The notes below the pieces were generated by a model. The model had not been told where the DNA came from. It worked only from the letters and a program-made list of their open reading frames with translations, and searched no databases. Shown piece by piece: positions 8,129-17,035 of a stretch of DNA of 43,250 bases. The translations under genes were made by a program, and so were the position numbers. Source of the DNA: Veillonellaceae bacterium. GTDB lineage: Bacteria; Bacillota_C; Negativicutes; UBA1444. Positions within the stretch are counted from its first letter, which is position 1, and the number at the start of each line of letters is the position of its first letter. The stretch covers positions 1 through 43,250 of the forward strand of contig JAAZNU010000001.1 in NCBI GenBank assembly GCA_012798135.1, written 5' to 3'.

Positions 8129-9430
8129 ATGATTAGTTTAATTGTTGTTTTGGCAATTGCGATTTCCATTGGTCTCGGTTACAGGACCAAAATCAATACC
8201 GGCTTTTTTGCCATGGCCTTTGCCTACATCATTGGCTGTTTCGTTCTGAACCTGAAACCGGCTGAAGTGATTCGCATGTGGCCGGTCAGCATCTTTTACG
8301 TGATCTTTGCGGTGTCCCTGTTTTACAACTTTGCCCTGGTCAACGGCACCCTAGAAAAACTAGCGGCGCATCTGCTGTATGGTTGCCGTAAATTCCCGCA
8401 CATGCTGCCGCTGGCGATCTTTTTTGCCGCCACGCTGATTGCGGGCCTGGGAGCCGGATTTTTTACGGTTATGGCCTTCATGGCGCCGCTGTCTTTGATG
8501 CTTTGCGATAAAACCGGCATCAGTAAAATGACGGGGGCTATGGCGGTCAACTACGGAGCGCTGGCGGGCGCGAATTTTATGACCAGCCAGAGCGGCATCA
8601 TTTTCCGTAGTTTGATTAAAGGAGCCGGTTACTCCGATGCCGCCGCCTTTGCCTACACGACCTCCATATTTGGCGCCACCATGGTGATTCCGCTGGTCGT
8701 CCTCTCCGCCTTGATCCTGTTTTCCCGGCGGCAGACCAGCACTGCCGACGTTCTGCACATTGAAAAACCTGCCGCCTTTGACCAGAAACAGCGGCTGACC
8801 TTGTATTTGATTGTCCTCATGATGGCGATTGTCTTGGCCGCTCCCGTTTTGCACTCGGTTCTGCCGGGCAATAAGACCATCGGTCTGCTGAACTCAAAAA
8901 TGGACATTGGGTTGTTGGCCATTTTGTTTTCGGTGGTCGCGCTGTTGTTGAAGCTGGGCGACGAGAAAAAAGTGATCGCCAACGTTCCCTGGAGCACGCT
9001 GATCATGATCTGCGGCGTGGGAATGCTGATTTCGGTGGCGATCAAAGCCGGGACCATCAAAATTCTGGCCAGCTGGATTGGCGTTAATGTACCGAGTTTT
9101 CTGGTACCGATCGCGATGTGCATTGTCGGCGGGATCATGTCGTTCTTCAGCAGTACGCTGGGCGTCGTAACCCCGGCTCTATTCCCGATCGTTCCGTCGA
9201 TTGTGAGTGCGACCGGAATCAATCCGATGCTGTTGTTCACCTGCATTGTCATCGGCGCACAGGCAACGGCGATTTCACCGTTTTCCTCCGGCGGCAGCAT
9301 GTCGCTGGGAGCCTGCCCGGATGACGACGATCGCGCCCAACTTTTCCCGCAGTTGCTATTTCGTGCAGTTCCGCTTTGCCTGAGCAGTTCCGCCGTTATG
9401 AGCATCATCCTTGCGTTCATCATCGGCTAG
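8129..9430 (+). CDS. MatC/SLC13-type dicarboxylate carrier
   Basis: A 433-residue membrane protein with about 11-12 hydrophobic segments. The two halves each carry a re-entrant-like region: [23 protein letters not shown] near 110 and [19 protein letters not shown] near 340. A C-terminal [11 protein letters not shown] segment resembles the substrate/Na+ loop of ion transporter superfamily carriers. The N-terminal region resembles the MatC dicarboxylate carrier domain. It lies 29 bp after the hydrolase, with AAAGGAGG upstream of its ATG. The likely cargo is a di- or tricarboxylate handled by the flanking enzymes. Substrate cannot be fixed from sequence. Confidence 0.8.
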   Translation: MISLIVVLAIAISIGLGYRTKINTGFFAMAFAYIIGCFVLNLKPAEVIRMWPVSIFYVIFAVSLFYNFALVNGTLEKLAAHLLYGCRKFPHMLPLAIFFAATLIAGLGAGFFTVMAFMAPLSLMLCDKTGISKMTGAMAVNYGALAGANFMTSQSGIIFRSLIKGAGYSDAAAFAYTTSIFGATMVIPLVVLSALILFSRRQTSTADVLHIEKPAAFDQKQRLTLYLIVLMMAIVLAAPVLHSVLPGNKTIGLLNSKMDIGLLAILFSVVALLLKLGDEKKVIANVPWSTLIMICGVGMLISVAIKAGTIKILASWIGVNVPSFLVPIAMCIVGGIMSFFSSTLGVVTPALFPIVPSIVSATGINPMLLFTCIVIGAQATAISPFSSGGSMSLGACPDDDDRAQLFPQLLFRAVPLCLSSSAVMSIILAFIIG

Positions 9431-9509
9431 CGTCGGTTGTTGGGCCGGATGCGGCAGCCGGAAAGGTTTGGGGACAGTCAGGGGATTTAATCGTGGGAGC
9501 GTGAAATTG

Positions 9510-10718
9510 GTGGAAAAAATAAAAATGGTTACTCCGTTGGTGGAGATGGACGGCGATGAAATGACCCGGATCATCTGGAAACTGGTCAAAGATATTTTGT
9601 TGAATCCCTATATTGAGTTGAAAACGGAGTACTATGATTTGGGACTGCCGAATCGGGACGCCACGGCGGATAAAGTCACCGAACAATCCGCCCATGCCAT
9701 CAAAAAGTACGGGGTCGGGGTCAAGTGCGCAACGATTACGGCCAATGCGGACCGGGTCCAGGAATATGGTCTGCGGGAAGTCTGGAAGAGCCCGAATGCT
9801 ACGATTCGCTCCATCCTGGATGGAACGGTTTTCCGGACGCCGATCATTGTGAATGGAATTGCGCCATTTGTAAAAACTTGGCGGCGGCCGATCACCATTG
9901 CCCGACATGCTTATGGGGACATCTACAAGAGCCAGGAATACCGAGTCCCGGGCAAAGGCAAGGCGGAATTGGTGTTTACGACGGCATTGGGCGAGGTGTC
10001 CCGGCAAACCATTCATGATTTCAGTGGACCTGGCGTCATCATGGGAATGCACAATCTGGACCAGTCCATTGAAGCGTTTGCGCGGGCCTGCTTCCGGTTC
10101 GCCCTGGAAGCAAAGCAGGATTTGTGGTTTTCGACCAAGGACACCATCTCAAAAACTTATGATCATACTTTCAAGGAGATTTTTCAGCGAGTTTACGACG
10201 ATGAATACCGGCAGGCGTTTGAAGCGGCGAAGATCACTTATTTTTACACGTTGATCGATGATGTGGTCGCCCGGATTATCCGCTCGGAAGGGGGAATCAT
10301 TTGGGCCTGCAAGAATTATGACGGCGACGTAATGTCGGATATGGTGGCAACGGCCTTTGGCAGTCTGGCCATGATGACTTCCGTGCTCCTGTCGCCCGAC
10401 GGCCATTACGAGTACGAGGCCGCGCATGGAACGGTGCAGCGCCATTATTATCAGCATTTGCGCGGCGAGGAAACCTCGACGAATTCGGTGGCGACGATTT
10501 TTGCCTGGACCGGCGCCTTGAAGAAGCGGGGCGAGTTGGACGGCTTGAACGATTTGGTCGACTTTGCGCTGAAGTTGGAACAGGCGTGCGTTCAAACTAT
10601 CGAAGCAGGAATTCTCACGAAAGATCTCGGGGAATTGTCGACGGCGCCGCAAAAACGCATCGTAAACACGGAAACTTTCATTCGGGAGATCGATCAGCAC
10701 TTGGCGAGCTTGCTGTAA
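9510..10718 (+). CDS. icd: NADP-dependent isocitrate dehydrogenase, eukaryotic-like type
   Basis: It oxidatively decarboxylates isocitrate to 2-oxoglutarate in the cytoplasm. The 402-residue sequence is full length for the homodimeric type II class (as in Thermotoga): [15 protein letters not shown] at the start, [36 protein letters not shown] (substrate serine and arginine), [11 protein letters not shown], and the nucleotide loop [14 protein letters not shown] 9510 is chosen by alignment with that class (MEKIK...); TTG 9507 is as good by Shine-Dalgarno spacing, and the frame runs back to 9411. No other citric-acid-cycle gene is near. The link to a hydrolase and a carboxylate carrier suggests a catabolic use rather than housekeeping. 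Confidence 0.93.
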   Translation: MEKIKMVTPLVEMDGDEMTRIIWKLVKDILLNPYIELKTEYYDLGLPNRDATADKVTEQSAHAIKKYGVGVKCATITANADRVQEYGLREVWKSPNATIRSILDGTVFRTPIIVNGIAPFVKTWRRPITIARHAYGDIYKSQEYRVPGKGKAELVFTTALGEVSRQTIHDFSGPGVIMGMHNLDQSIEAFARACFRFALEAKQDLWFSTKDTISKTYDHTFKEIFQRVYDDEYRQAFEAAKITYFYTLIDDVVARIIRSEGGIIWACKNYDGDVMSDMVATAFGSLAMMTSVLLSPDGHYEYEAAHGTVQRHYYQHLRGEETSTNSVATIFAWTGALKKRGELDGLNDLVDFALKLEQACVQTIEAGILTKDLGELSTAPQKRIVNTETFIREIDQHLASLL

Positions 10719-10750
10719 AGCGGGCGTGGTGCGCGATGCCCGGGAACGAG

Positions 10751-10784
10751 AGAGGGGCTGCCGGCGAATGCCGGCAGCCCCTCT
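10751..10784. terminator. Hairpin terminator between convergent genes
   Basis: A perfect 15-bp stem (10751-10765 with 10770-10784) around a GAAT loop. It lies between the isocitrate dehydrogenase gene (plus) and dcuC (minus). There is no T run on either side, so its efficiency is uncertain, but it is the only structure that could stop either transcript. Confidence 0.65.
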
Positions 10785-10808
10785 GTGCAGATGTGGGATA
10801 CAAATATC

Positions 10809-12197
10809 TTAGTAGAAGAAGAAAAAGTTGGCGGCAACCAGAGTGATCAGGGCGCCGGCCATCGGGATAGCGGTACGCTTGACGACGTCGAACGGCGAGA
10901 CGCCGCCCATGCTGGAGGAAACCACGATGACCGCCGTGATCGGCGACATCGCCCGGGCGGCGCTGGCCGCGAAATGCATCGGCAGCAGCATCACGACGGC
11001 CGGGACCGACATTTTGGCGGCGACGGTCGGCGTCAGGGCGGCGAAGGCGAAGAACGGCGCGTTTCCGGAACCCATGATGACCGAGGAGACGGCGATGATC
11101 GAGATCATCAGCAGGATCATGCCGGCCGCGCCAAAGCCTGAACTTTGAGCCGAGTGAATGATGGTGTCGATGGTGCCGATGGTCACCAGGCCTTTGGCGA
11201 AAGTTTCGCCGGCGACGATCAGGGTGATGACATTGGCCATCTGCATGCCGAGGCCGTCAAAGAATACCTGGATGTCGCCCAGCACCTTCTTGGCGTCCCG
11301 CAGGCGGATGAATTCCACCAGCATGCCGATCGCCAGGCCGATGAACATGGCCTTGATGATGTCCATTTTGATCCAGGAGATCCAGAGGTCGCTGAACGAC
11401 AGAATCAGGCAAAGGGGAATGACCGGCAGCACTGCGTAGAACATCGGCGGCAGTTTTTCGGGCTCCTTGCCGTCTCCCGCCGTCGGCGCGACGATTTCCG
11501 CCGCCTTTACAACGTGGCCGTCACGGGCATCCATCCACTTCTGGGTCAGGTAGTGCAACACCGCGACCACCGGGATGGTGACGGCAGCGATGGGAACCTG
11601 ATATTTCACCCAGTACAAGACGGGATCGATGCCGGCTGTGTTGGCCGCGAGCAGGGTGCCGGTGTCGCTGGGGCTCCAGTCCAGGCAGAGGGTGGTGGCG
11701 ATGACCGCCGTCGCCGCCAGCCGACTGACGCCGAGATTGATCAGGATCGGGAAGATCGTGACCATGAGCAGCATCGCCAGCCCGGAGGCGCTGTTGATGG
11801 CCAGGCCGAGGCACATGCCGAGAATCCAGGCGCCGGCCATGACGATGTAGGGGGCGCGCAACTTCAGCAGCGGCGAGATGGTCAGCTTGACCAGGGCTTT
11901 GCTGGCGCCGATGTGGTCCATGTAGCGGGCGAAGCCGGCGACTGCCATGATGTTGAGGCCCAGCCCGGCCGCCCGGGAGCTGAAGGTTTTTTTGATGAAC
12001 TCAAAGGCGTCGAAGAGGACCAGGCCGGTGCTTTGCTTGGCCGGCAGGATCTGGCCCAGCCCCAGGAATACCGCGGCGAACATGAGGAACATGCCGGCGA
12101 TGAACAATACCGGCTGGGGCTTGAATTTCTTGACGATCAGGTAGCCGGCCCAGAAGGTGACGAGGATGGATAGTACGATGCCCAAAATTTGCACCAC
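10809..12197 (-). CDS. dcuC: C4-dicarboxylate transporter, DcuC family
   Basis: A 462-residue inner-membrane carrier with about 12 hydrophobic segments and a central cytoplasmic loop (about residues 225-250, DARDGHVVKAAEIVAPTAG). It has family features such as INSASGLAMLLM, LCLDWSPSDTGTLLAAN and MGSGNAPFFAFAALTP. DcuC proteins exchange or export succinate, fumarate and other C4 acids in anaerobes. The first codon is GTG at 12197, with a second GTG at 12194 and a TTG at 12185 also possible; AAGGTGG spacing fits the TTG best, but the N-terminal pattern fits the longer form. It lies downstream of the epimerase on the same strand, past the 204-bp inverted-repeat element. It may export succinate or take up an acidic amino acid derivative. 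Confidence 0.85.
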   Translation of the reverse strand: MVQILGIVLSILVTFWAGYLIVKKFKPQPVLFIAGMFLMFAAVFLGLGQILPAKQSTGLVLFDAFEFIKKTFSSRAAGLGLNIMAVAGFARYMDHIGASKALVKLTISPLLKLRAPYIVMAGAWILGMCLGLAINSASGLAMLLMVTIFPILINLGVSRLAATAVIATTLCLDWSPSDTGTLLAANTAGIDPVLYWVKYQVPIAAVTIPVVAVLHYLTQKWMDARDGHVVKAAEIVAPTAGDGKEPEKLPPMFYAVLPVIPLCLILSFSDLWISWIKMDIIKAMFIGLAIGMLVEFIRLRDAKKVLGDIQVFFDGLGMQMANVITLIVAGETFAKGLVTIGTIDTIIHSAQSSGFGAAGMILLMISIIAVSSVIMGSGNAPFFAFAALTPTVAAKMSVPAVVMLLPMHFAASAARAMSPITAVIVVSSSMGGVSPFDVVKRTAIPMAGALITLVAANFFFFY

Positions 12198-12268
12198 CTT
12201 ATTTTATTTTCTATACTAGGACTTATCGAATGATTGCTTGGGATTGAATTTGCCGAATCCACTTATGC

Positions 12269-12472
12269 GGGGTGCCCAAACAGCCGGGTCGCGCATTTGT
12301 CGCCGGATTCCGTTGCGGTTTGCAGCGGCTTCGTCCCGGTCGCCCCGAAAGCTTCCTCCGGCCGCTCGGGGCTAAAATCAACCTCCGTGTTGATTTTTCC
12401 GGAACTCATTGCCGCTTCCCCGACGGAATTCACGGCTCAAATGAGACGTTCCCCTTACTGTTTGGGCACCCC
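12269..12472. repeat. MITE-like element with 15-bp perfect terminal inverted repeats
   Basis: GGGGTGCCCAAACAG at 12269-12283 is repeated exactly inverted at 12458-12472. Inside, the symmetry goes on imperfectly (CATTTG..GCCG..ATTCCGT on both arms) and centres on an AAAATCAAC/GTTGATTTT hairpin near 12374-12397. The unit is 204 bp, non-coding, and fills most of the 321-bp gap between the epimerase and dcuC. I see no clear target-site duplication and no other copy in the window. Confidence 0.6.
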
Positions 12473-12518
12473 TCCCACAAACGGCTGGATCAGGTCCGGG
12501 GCTTGGGATCTGCGGAGG

Positions 12519-13607
12519 TCAGACTGGCTGCCAGCCGAGAACCTCGGTGATGCCGAGCCCCGGCGCGTCCGACAGGATCAGCTGGTTTTTGTCGAAACCC
12601 ACCCCGCCCACGACCGGGTCTTCGGCGAGCAGCACCGCCGCGTCGAGGTCGGCACGGGTGACGATGCGCTTGCCGGCGGCGAGGCTGGCGGCGGCCGTGA
12701 TGCCGACCTTGCTTTCCAGCATGCAGCCCATCATGCACTGGACCCCCATGGTTTCGGCGAAATGGGCGATCTTTACGGCGTTGTGCAAACCGCCGGCCTT
12801 CATCAGCTTGATGTTGACGAGGTCGCAGGCCCGCATCGACAGCAGCCGGAACGCCTCGTAGGGGCCGAAGGCCGATTCGTCGGCCATGATGTCGGTTTCC
12901 ACGTGATCGGTCACGTATTTCAGCCCGTCGAAATCGTGCGCCTTCACCGGTTGTTCGATCAACTCGATGTCGAGACCGTCCGCCTCGAAGCGGCGGATTG
13001 TCCGGACCGCCTCCTTGGCGTTCCAGCCCTGGTTGGCGTCGAGCCGGATTTTGACTGCCGGGCCGACGGCGTCGCGGATGGCCTGCACTCGCCGGATATC
13101 CAGCGCCGGATCGTTGCCGACCTTCAGTTTCAGGGCGGTGTAGCCTTCGACCACGGCTTCCAGCGAGTCGCGCACCATTTCCGCCGGCTCGTTCAGGCTG
13201 ATCGTCAGGTCGGTCTCCATGCTCCGGCAGTAGCCGCCGAACAGTTTGTAGAGCGGCAGGCCGTAGCGTTTGCCGAACAGGTCATACACGGCGATATCCA
13301 AGGCGGCCTTGGCGGAGCAGTTGTGCAGCATGCCGCTGTCCAGCGCTGTCATGACGCCTTCCAGATTGTCGACTTCCATGCCGACGATCTTGGGTGCGAG
13401 CGTGTCCCGGATCGCGGCGATGATGGAGTCCTGGCTGTCGCCGGTGATCACGGCGGTCGGCGGCGCGTTGCCGAAGCCGACTTCGCCGGAGTCGGCCGTT
13501 ACCTTGACGATGATGTCCTCCGCCGAATGGACCGTGCGCAGGGCCGTTTTGAAAGGTTTTTTGAGCGGGATGCTGACTTTGCCGATCTGGATCGACTGGA
13601 TCTTCAT
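12519..13607 (-). CDS. Dipeptide epimerase (L-Ala-D/L-Glu epimerase type), enolase superfamily
   Basis: A 362-residue cytoplasmic enzyme of the muconate-lactonising subgroup. All catalytic positions are visible: KxK at 160-162 (ALKLKVG), metal ligands Asp190 (RLDANQGW), Glu218 (ELIEQPV) and Asp243 (MADES), and Lys267 (VNIKLMKAGG). A C-terminal DxD motif (320-322, RADLDAA) is typical of dipeptide epimerases, where it binds the substrate amino group. It probably epimerises the second residue of a dipeptide such as L-Ala-D-Glu from peptidoglycan. ATG 13607 is chosen; the frame extends to 13652. It lies 16 bp after the M20 peptidase gene, so epimerase and peptidase form one unit: make the L,L form, then cleave it. 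Confidence 0.9.
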   Translation of the reverse strand: MKIQSIQIGKVSIPLKKPFKTALRTVHSAEDIIVKVTADSGEVGFGNAPPTAVITGDSQDSIIAAIRDTLAPKIVGMEVDNLEGVMTALDSGMLHNCSAKAALDIAVYDLFGKRYGLPLYKLFGGYCRSMETDLTISLNEPAEMVRDSLEAVVEGYTALKLKVGNDPALDIRRVQAIRDAVGPAVKIRLDANQGWNAKEAVRTIRRFEADGLDIELIEQPVKAHDFDGLKYVTDHVETDIMADESAFGPYEAFRLLSMRACDLVNIKLMKAGGLHNAVKIAHFAETMGVQCMMGCMLESKVGITAAASLAAGKRIVTRADLDAAVLLAEDPVVGGVGFDKNQLILSDAPGLGITEVLGWQPV

Positions 13608-13623
13608 GCCGGTCCCACCCTTC

Positions 13624-14745
13624 TTACTCGTTGTGCTCGATGATGGATTCAATGAAGCAGGTCACGGTTTCCATGTCGGAAATCCTGATGCTTTCCAGTT
13701 TGGAATGCACGTCGGTCATGCCGATCGCCAGATCGACGGCGGTGATGCCGTGGCCGTTGAACACATTGCAGTCGCTGCCGCCGCCGGTAGATTGCAGCGA
13801 GGGTTCGAGGCCCAGCCGCCGCATCGCCTCGACGCACTGTTTCACAGCGGGGGTGTCGGGCGTGAGCTGGAACGCCGCGTAGCTACGGTCGATCGTTACC
13901 TCGACGCCGGCGCCGTATTCGCGGGCAGCCTGTTCGAAGCATTCCTTCATGTGGCCACTCTGCTTGTCGAGTTTTTCGTTGAGCAGGCTGCGGGCCTCGG
14001 CGACCACCTCCGTCTGCTCGGCCACGATGTTGGTAGCAATGCCGCCGCTGATGGTGCCGAGGTTGGCAGTGGTGTCCGCATCGATCCGCAGCAGGTTCAT
14101 CTTGTCGATGGCGCGGGCCGCCACCTGGATGGCGCTGATACCTTTTTCGGGCGCCAGGCCGGCGTGGGCGGAACGGCCGTGGACGACAGCCTTGACGACG
14201 TCTTTCGCCGGGCCCTGCACGACGATTTTGCCGATGGCGCCGCTCGAATCGAAGATGAAGGCGCGTTTGGCCTTGATTTTGCTGTAATCCATCCCTTTGG
14301 AGCCGAACATGCCGACTTCCTCGCAGATGGTGAACACGACCTGCAGCAGACCGTGTTCCACTTTCCGTTCCCGAATCCGGCGGATGGCTTCGATGATGGC
14401 GGCGATCCCGGCTTTGTCGTCGCCGCTGAGAATGGTCGTGCCGTCGGAGCGGATGACGTCGCCGTCGATGATCGGCCGAATGCCTTCGCAGGGGAGGACC
14501 GTGTCCATGTGACAGCAGAACATCAGCGGTTCCGCCGCCTTGGTTCCCGGCAGGGTGGCGATGAGGTTGCCGATGTCGCCGCCCACTTTCTCGCCGGCGT
14601 TGTCGAATTCAACCGAAAAGCCGAGCGTTTCCAGTTCCTTCTTCAGGTAGGCGGCAAAATTACTTTCCTTGCGGGAGGGACTGGCGATTTTGGCCATCTC
14701 GACAAACTGGTTCACGAGGCGTTGTGTTGCTAAACTCTTGTTCAT
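13624..14745 (-). CDS. M20 family metallopeptidase, PepT-like
   Basis: A 373-residue di-zinc exopeptidase. Metal and catalytic residues are in place: His79 and Asp81 (CCHMDTV), bridging Asp110 (LSGDDKAG), and catalytic Glu142 with Glu143 (ICEEVGMFG), with a C-terminal metal His in DVHSKLES. The GRSAHAG segment near the middle opens the dimerisation domain. The family cleaves the N-terminal residue of di- and tripeptides. ATG 14745 has AAAGGAAG upstream; the frame extends to 14844. It lies between DUF3870 and the dipeptide epimerase on the minus strand and probably cleaves the epimerised dipeptide. Confidence 0.9.
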   Translation of the reverse strand: MNKSLATQRLVNQFVEMAKIASPSRKESNFAAYLKKELETLGFSVEFDNAGEKVGGDIGNLIATLPGTKAAEPLMFCCHMDTVLPCEGIRPIIDGDVIRSDGTTILSGDDKAGIAAIIEAIRRIRERKVEHGLLQVVFTICEEVGMFGSKGMDYSKIKAKRAFIFDSSGAIGKIVVQGPAKDVVKAVVHGRSAHAGLAPEKGISAIQVAARAIDKMNLLRIDADTTANLGTISGGIATNIVAEQTEVVAEARSLLNEKLDKQSGHMKECFEQAAREYGAGVEVTIDRSYAAFQLTPDTPAVKQCVEAMRRLGLEPSLQSTGGGSDCNVFNGHGITAVDLAIGMTDVHSKLESIRISDMETVTCFIESIIEHNE

Positions 14746-14841
14746 ACAGTGCACTTCCTTTGCATTTTTTTGCGAGAAACAGAAAAAACCAGCGCGACAA
14801 AACCTTCGGCGAAGGCCAGCCGGCTGGATTTCACTTACGTC

Positions 14842-14862
14842 CATACCGGGAGTTCCGGTATG
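14842..14862. promoter_or_regulatory. Perfect inverted repeat upstream of the M20 gene
   Basis: CATACCGG (14842-14849), spacer GAGTT, CCGGTATG (14855-14862). It lies about 97 bp before the M20 start on the minus strand, next to two more hairpins (14803-14815 and 14816-14826). It may be an operator; the ATACCGG core is also the core of the GntR site at 7181-7194. It could equally be an RNA hairpin in the DUF3870-M20 gap (14746-15023), which holds no gene. Confidence 0.4.
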
Positions 14863-15023
14863 CGGGTAAACGAAGCAGCGCGTGATGAAGTTTTAAGCTT
14901 TCTGAGTTTCCCGGGCATTTGTCTTCCAGGGGTGGAAACGAGGAAGCTTGTTCATGTTTTCCGTATTAATAGATTAGACATTATCAGAGAAATTCCTCTT
15001 TTTAACACGATCGTCTTTGGCGA

Positions 15024-15371
15024 TCACTCGGTCGGATCGACGGGTTGGCCGTTGCGAAGACGGCCATATTTTTTCTGGGCGTCCTTGAACGCCACCAGGA
15101 GAGCCTTTTGCGACGAGCCAAAGTAGCGATTCTCCAGCAATTCCCGGATGGTTTCCGCGTCGTCGAGCAAAGAGCGGCCGGTGAACAGGCTGGCGACAAA
15201 GTCGTTGGTCACGCTGATGGTGGCGGAAACGCCGCAGGCCAAAATTTTGCCGTTGTCCCTCTCCACCACGAAGCCGACAAAAAACTGACCGTAATGATGC
15301 GTGATGGGGTTGGATTGCTGGGTTTTGGCGTTGCCGACAATATAAATCGCGTTGTCCGGAAAGATCATCAT
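15024..15371 (-). CDS. DUF3870 family protein
   Basis: A 115-residue cytoplasmic protein matching DUF3870: YIVGNAKTQQSNPITHHYGQ near the start, VERDNGKILACGVSATIS with a conserved cysteine, FVASLFTGRSL, and RYFGSSQKALLVAFKDAQKKY toward the end. Function unknown. Two adjacent ATGs (15371, 15368) follow a GGGGGG site. The gene stands first in a minus-strand run with an M20 peptidase, a dipeptide epimerase and DcuC, though a 278-bp gap separates it from the peptidase. The genomic link of DUF3870 to amino acid or peptide catabolism is an inference from this context. Confidence 0.8.
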   Translation of the reverse strand: MMIFPDNAIYIVGNAKTQQSNPITHHYGQFFVGFVVERDNGKILACGVSATISVTNDFVASLFTGRSLLDDAETIRELLENRYFGSSQKALLVAFKDAQKKYGRLRNGQPVDPTE

Positions 15372-15513
15372 GGAGGTTCCCCCCGCTTGTTGCCTGAGCG
15401 CATATTTTCGACGCTTGATGTATTTCTCTGCGCAACGGCAAAATCCTTTACAAAACTGATTTTTTAGTGCAATTTTGTCAGATATTTACACAGTATCCCT
15501 TTTGGGCAGTGTA

Positions 15514-15522
15514 TGGTACAAT
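15514..15522 (+). promoter_or_regulatory. Extended -10 promoter
   Basis: TGGTACAAT gives a TGn extension and a TACAAT -10 (15517-15522), about 55 bp before the gene at 15577. No good -35 is seen. The 205-bp gap also holds the minus-strand promoter of DUF3870, which I cannot place. Confidence 0.5.
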
Positions 15523-15576
15523 AATCCGAAAATCAACGCTCCGGGTGCTTTATAGCGATGCGAAGGAGGAATCCCA

Positions 15577-16962
15577 ATGCGGATCGACCAACAAACCGAA
15601 TTTGACCAGGCAGACCTGTCCTTTGATGAAATCGACCGCGGGTTTACGGCCCGGGAAGCGATCGCCGAAGCCAAGCGCTGTCTGAATTGCGCCAAGCCGA
15701 TGTGCCGGACCGGTTGCCCGATTGAAAACGAGATCCCCCTGTTTGTCGCCGCCCTGGCGAAGGGAAATATCGGCGAAGCCGGCCAGATCATCGCCCGCCG
15801 CAGTAACTTGCCGGCGGTGTGCAGCCGGGTCTGCCCGCATGAGCGACAATGCGAGGCCGCCTGCATTTTGACGAAAAAGGACTGCGGCATCCGGATCGGC
15901 AAGCTCGAGCGGTTTGTCGCCGACTTCGATGCGGAAATGGACATTACGGTGGCGAAAGCCGCGCCCGCCGTCAAAGGCAAGGTGGCTGTGATCGGCTCCG
16001 GTCCGGCCGGACTGACGGTAGCGGGTGATCTCGCCAAGCAGGGCTTTGCGGTTACGGTGTTCGAAGCGCAGACGGAGCCGGGCGGCGTGCTGTTATACGG
16101 AATTCCGGAATTTCGGCTCGGCAAGGAAGTGGTCAAGCGCGAGATCCGCAGCATCGAGCGCCTGGGGGTCGCTTTCCGGACCAATGTTCTGGTTGGGCCG
16201 GACATTACGGTGGACGAGTTGTTCGCACAGGGCTATGACGCTGTCTTTATCGGCACCGGCACGGCGTTGTCCAAAACTCTCGATATCCCGGGCAAGGAGC
16301 TGCCCGGCGTCATCATGGCCACCTATTTCCTGAGCATGGTCCGACTGGTTCATGCCGGCAACCTGGATGCCGCGGAGATTCCGGTGAACCGGGGCGACCA
16401 GGTGCTGGTCATCGGCGCCGGCAACGTGGCGATCGATGCGGCCCGGACGGCCTTGCGCATCGGTGCCGGCCAGGTTTCGGTGGTGTACCGGCGGGGCGTG
16501 GAGGCGATGACCGCCCTGAAATCGGAATATGAGCAGGCAGTGGCGGAAGGGGTCCGGTTTGAGTGGCTGTGTTCGCCGACCGACTTTAACGGCGAAGAAC
16601 GGGTGGAGGAGCTGCTTTGCGAGATCATGACCGTCGACGGAGACGGGAAGATTACATCAACCGGACAGATGAAACGATTGCCGGCCAATAAAGTAATCAT
16701 CGCAATCGGTCAGCGACCCGCCGCCCGGATCGTTTCGACCACCACCGGCATCGATGTGGACTGCAACGGCTATGTGATCACCAAGGAACGGCCGTATGGC
16801 ATGACGACCCGCCGCGGGGTGTTCGCCGGCGGCGATGTGGTGCACCAGCCGGCTACGGTGGTGCTGGCCATGAAAGAAGCCAAAAAAGTGGCGGCTGGTA
16901 TTGCCGCCTATGTCGAAGCGAAAAAACTGATGGAAGAATGCGGGCTGTCGAGCAAGGAATGA
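15577..16962 (+). CDS. NADPH-dependent glutamate synthase small-subunit-like oxidoreductase
   Basis: A 461-residue flavoprotein of the GltD/NfnB/SudA family. An N-terminal double [4Fe-4S] domain has cysteines 35, 38, 43, 47 (RCLNCAKPMCRTGCP) and 82, 86, 92, 96 (CSRVCPHERQCEAAC). It is followed by an FAD Rossmann fold (VAVIGSGPAGLTVAGDLAKQG, about 135-155) and an NAD(P)H fold (VLVIGAGNVAIDAART, about 270-285), ending with the FAGGDVVHQPATVVLAMKEAKK flavin motif. It moves electrons between NAD(P)H and ferredoxin or a partner subunit. No large glutamate synthase subunit or NfnA partner is adjacent, so calling it glutamate synthase is not supported. ATG 15577 has GAAGGAGG upstream. It is monocistronic, ended by a strong hairpin. 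Confidence 0.88.
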   Translation: MRIDQQTEFDQADLSFDEIDRGFTAREAIAEAKRCLNCAKPMCRTGCPIENEIPLFVAALAKGNIGEAGQIIARRSNLPAVCSRVCPHERQCEAACILTKKDCGIRIGKLERFVADFDAEMDITVAKAAPAVKGKVAVIGSGPAGLTVAGDLAKQGFAVTVFEAQTEPGGVLLYGIPEFRLGKEVVKREIRSIERLGVAFRTNVLVGPDITVDELFAQGYDAVFIGTGTALSKTLDIPGKELPGVIMATYFLSMVRLVHAGNLDAAEIPVNRGDQVLVIGAGNVAIDAARTALRIGAGQVSVVYRRGVEAMTALKSEYEQAVAEGVRFEWLCSPTDFNGEERVEELLCEIMTVDGDGKITSTGQMKRLPANKVIIAIGQRPAARIVSTTTGIDVDCNGYVITKERPYGMTTRRGVFAGGDVVHQPATVVLAMKEAKKVAAGIAAYVEAKKLMEECGLSSKE

Positions 16963-16965
16963 TGG

Positions 16966-17018
16966 AACGCCGCGAGGGGGAGGAATCGATCGGTGATTCC
17001 TCCCCCTCGCGGCGTTTT
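16966..17018. terminator. Strong terminator between convergent genes
   Basis: A perfect 22-bp stem (16966-16987 with 16995-17016) with a 7-nt loop and a TTTT tail on the plus strand. It starts 3 bp after the stop codon and probably also stops the minus-strand CDF transcript. Confidence 0.9.
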
Positions 17019-17035
17019 GGCCGACTTTCGGTTTG

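Noticed and set aside
13270..14733. 487-codon plus-strand frame over the epimerase and M20 genes
   Set aside because: It covers two real minus-strand genes and has no ribosome site or recognisable domain. The same holds for the plus-strand frames at 11145-12173 and 12234-13643.
15577..16962. Glutamate synthase small subunit (gltD)
   Set aside because: No large subunit gene is adjacent; the family includes many ferredoxin:NAD(P)H and other partners, so a narrow name is not supported.
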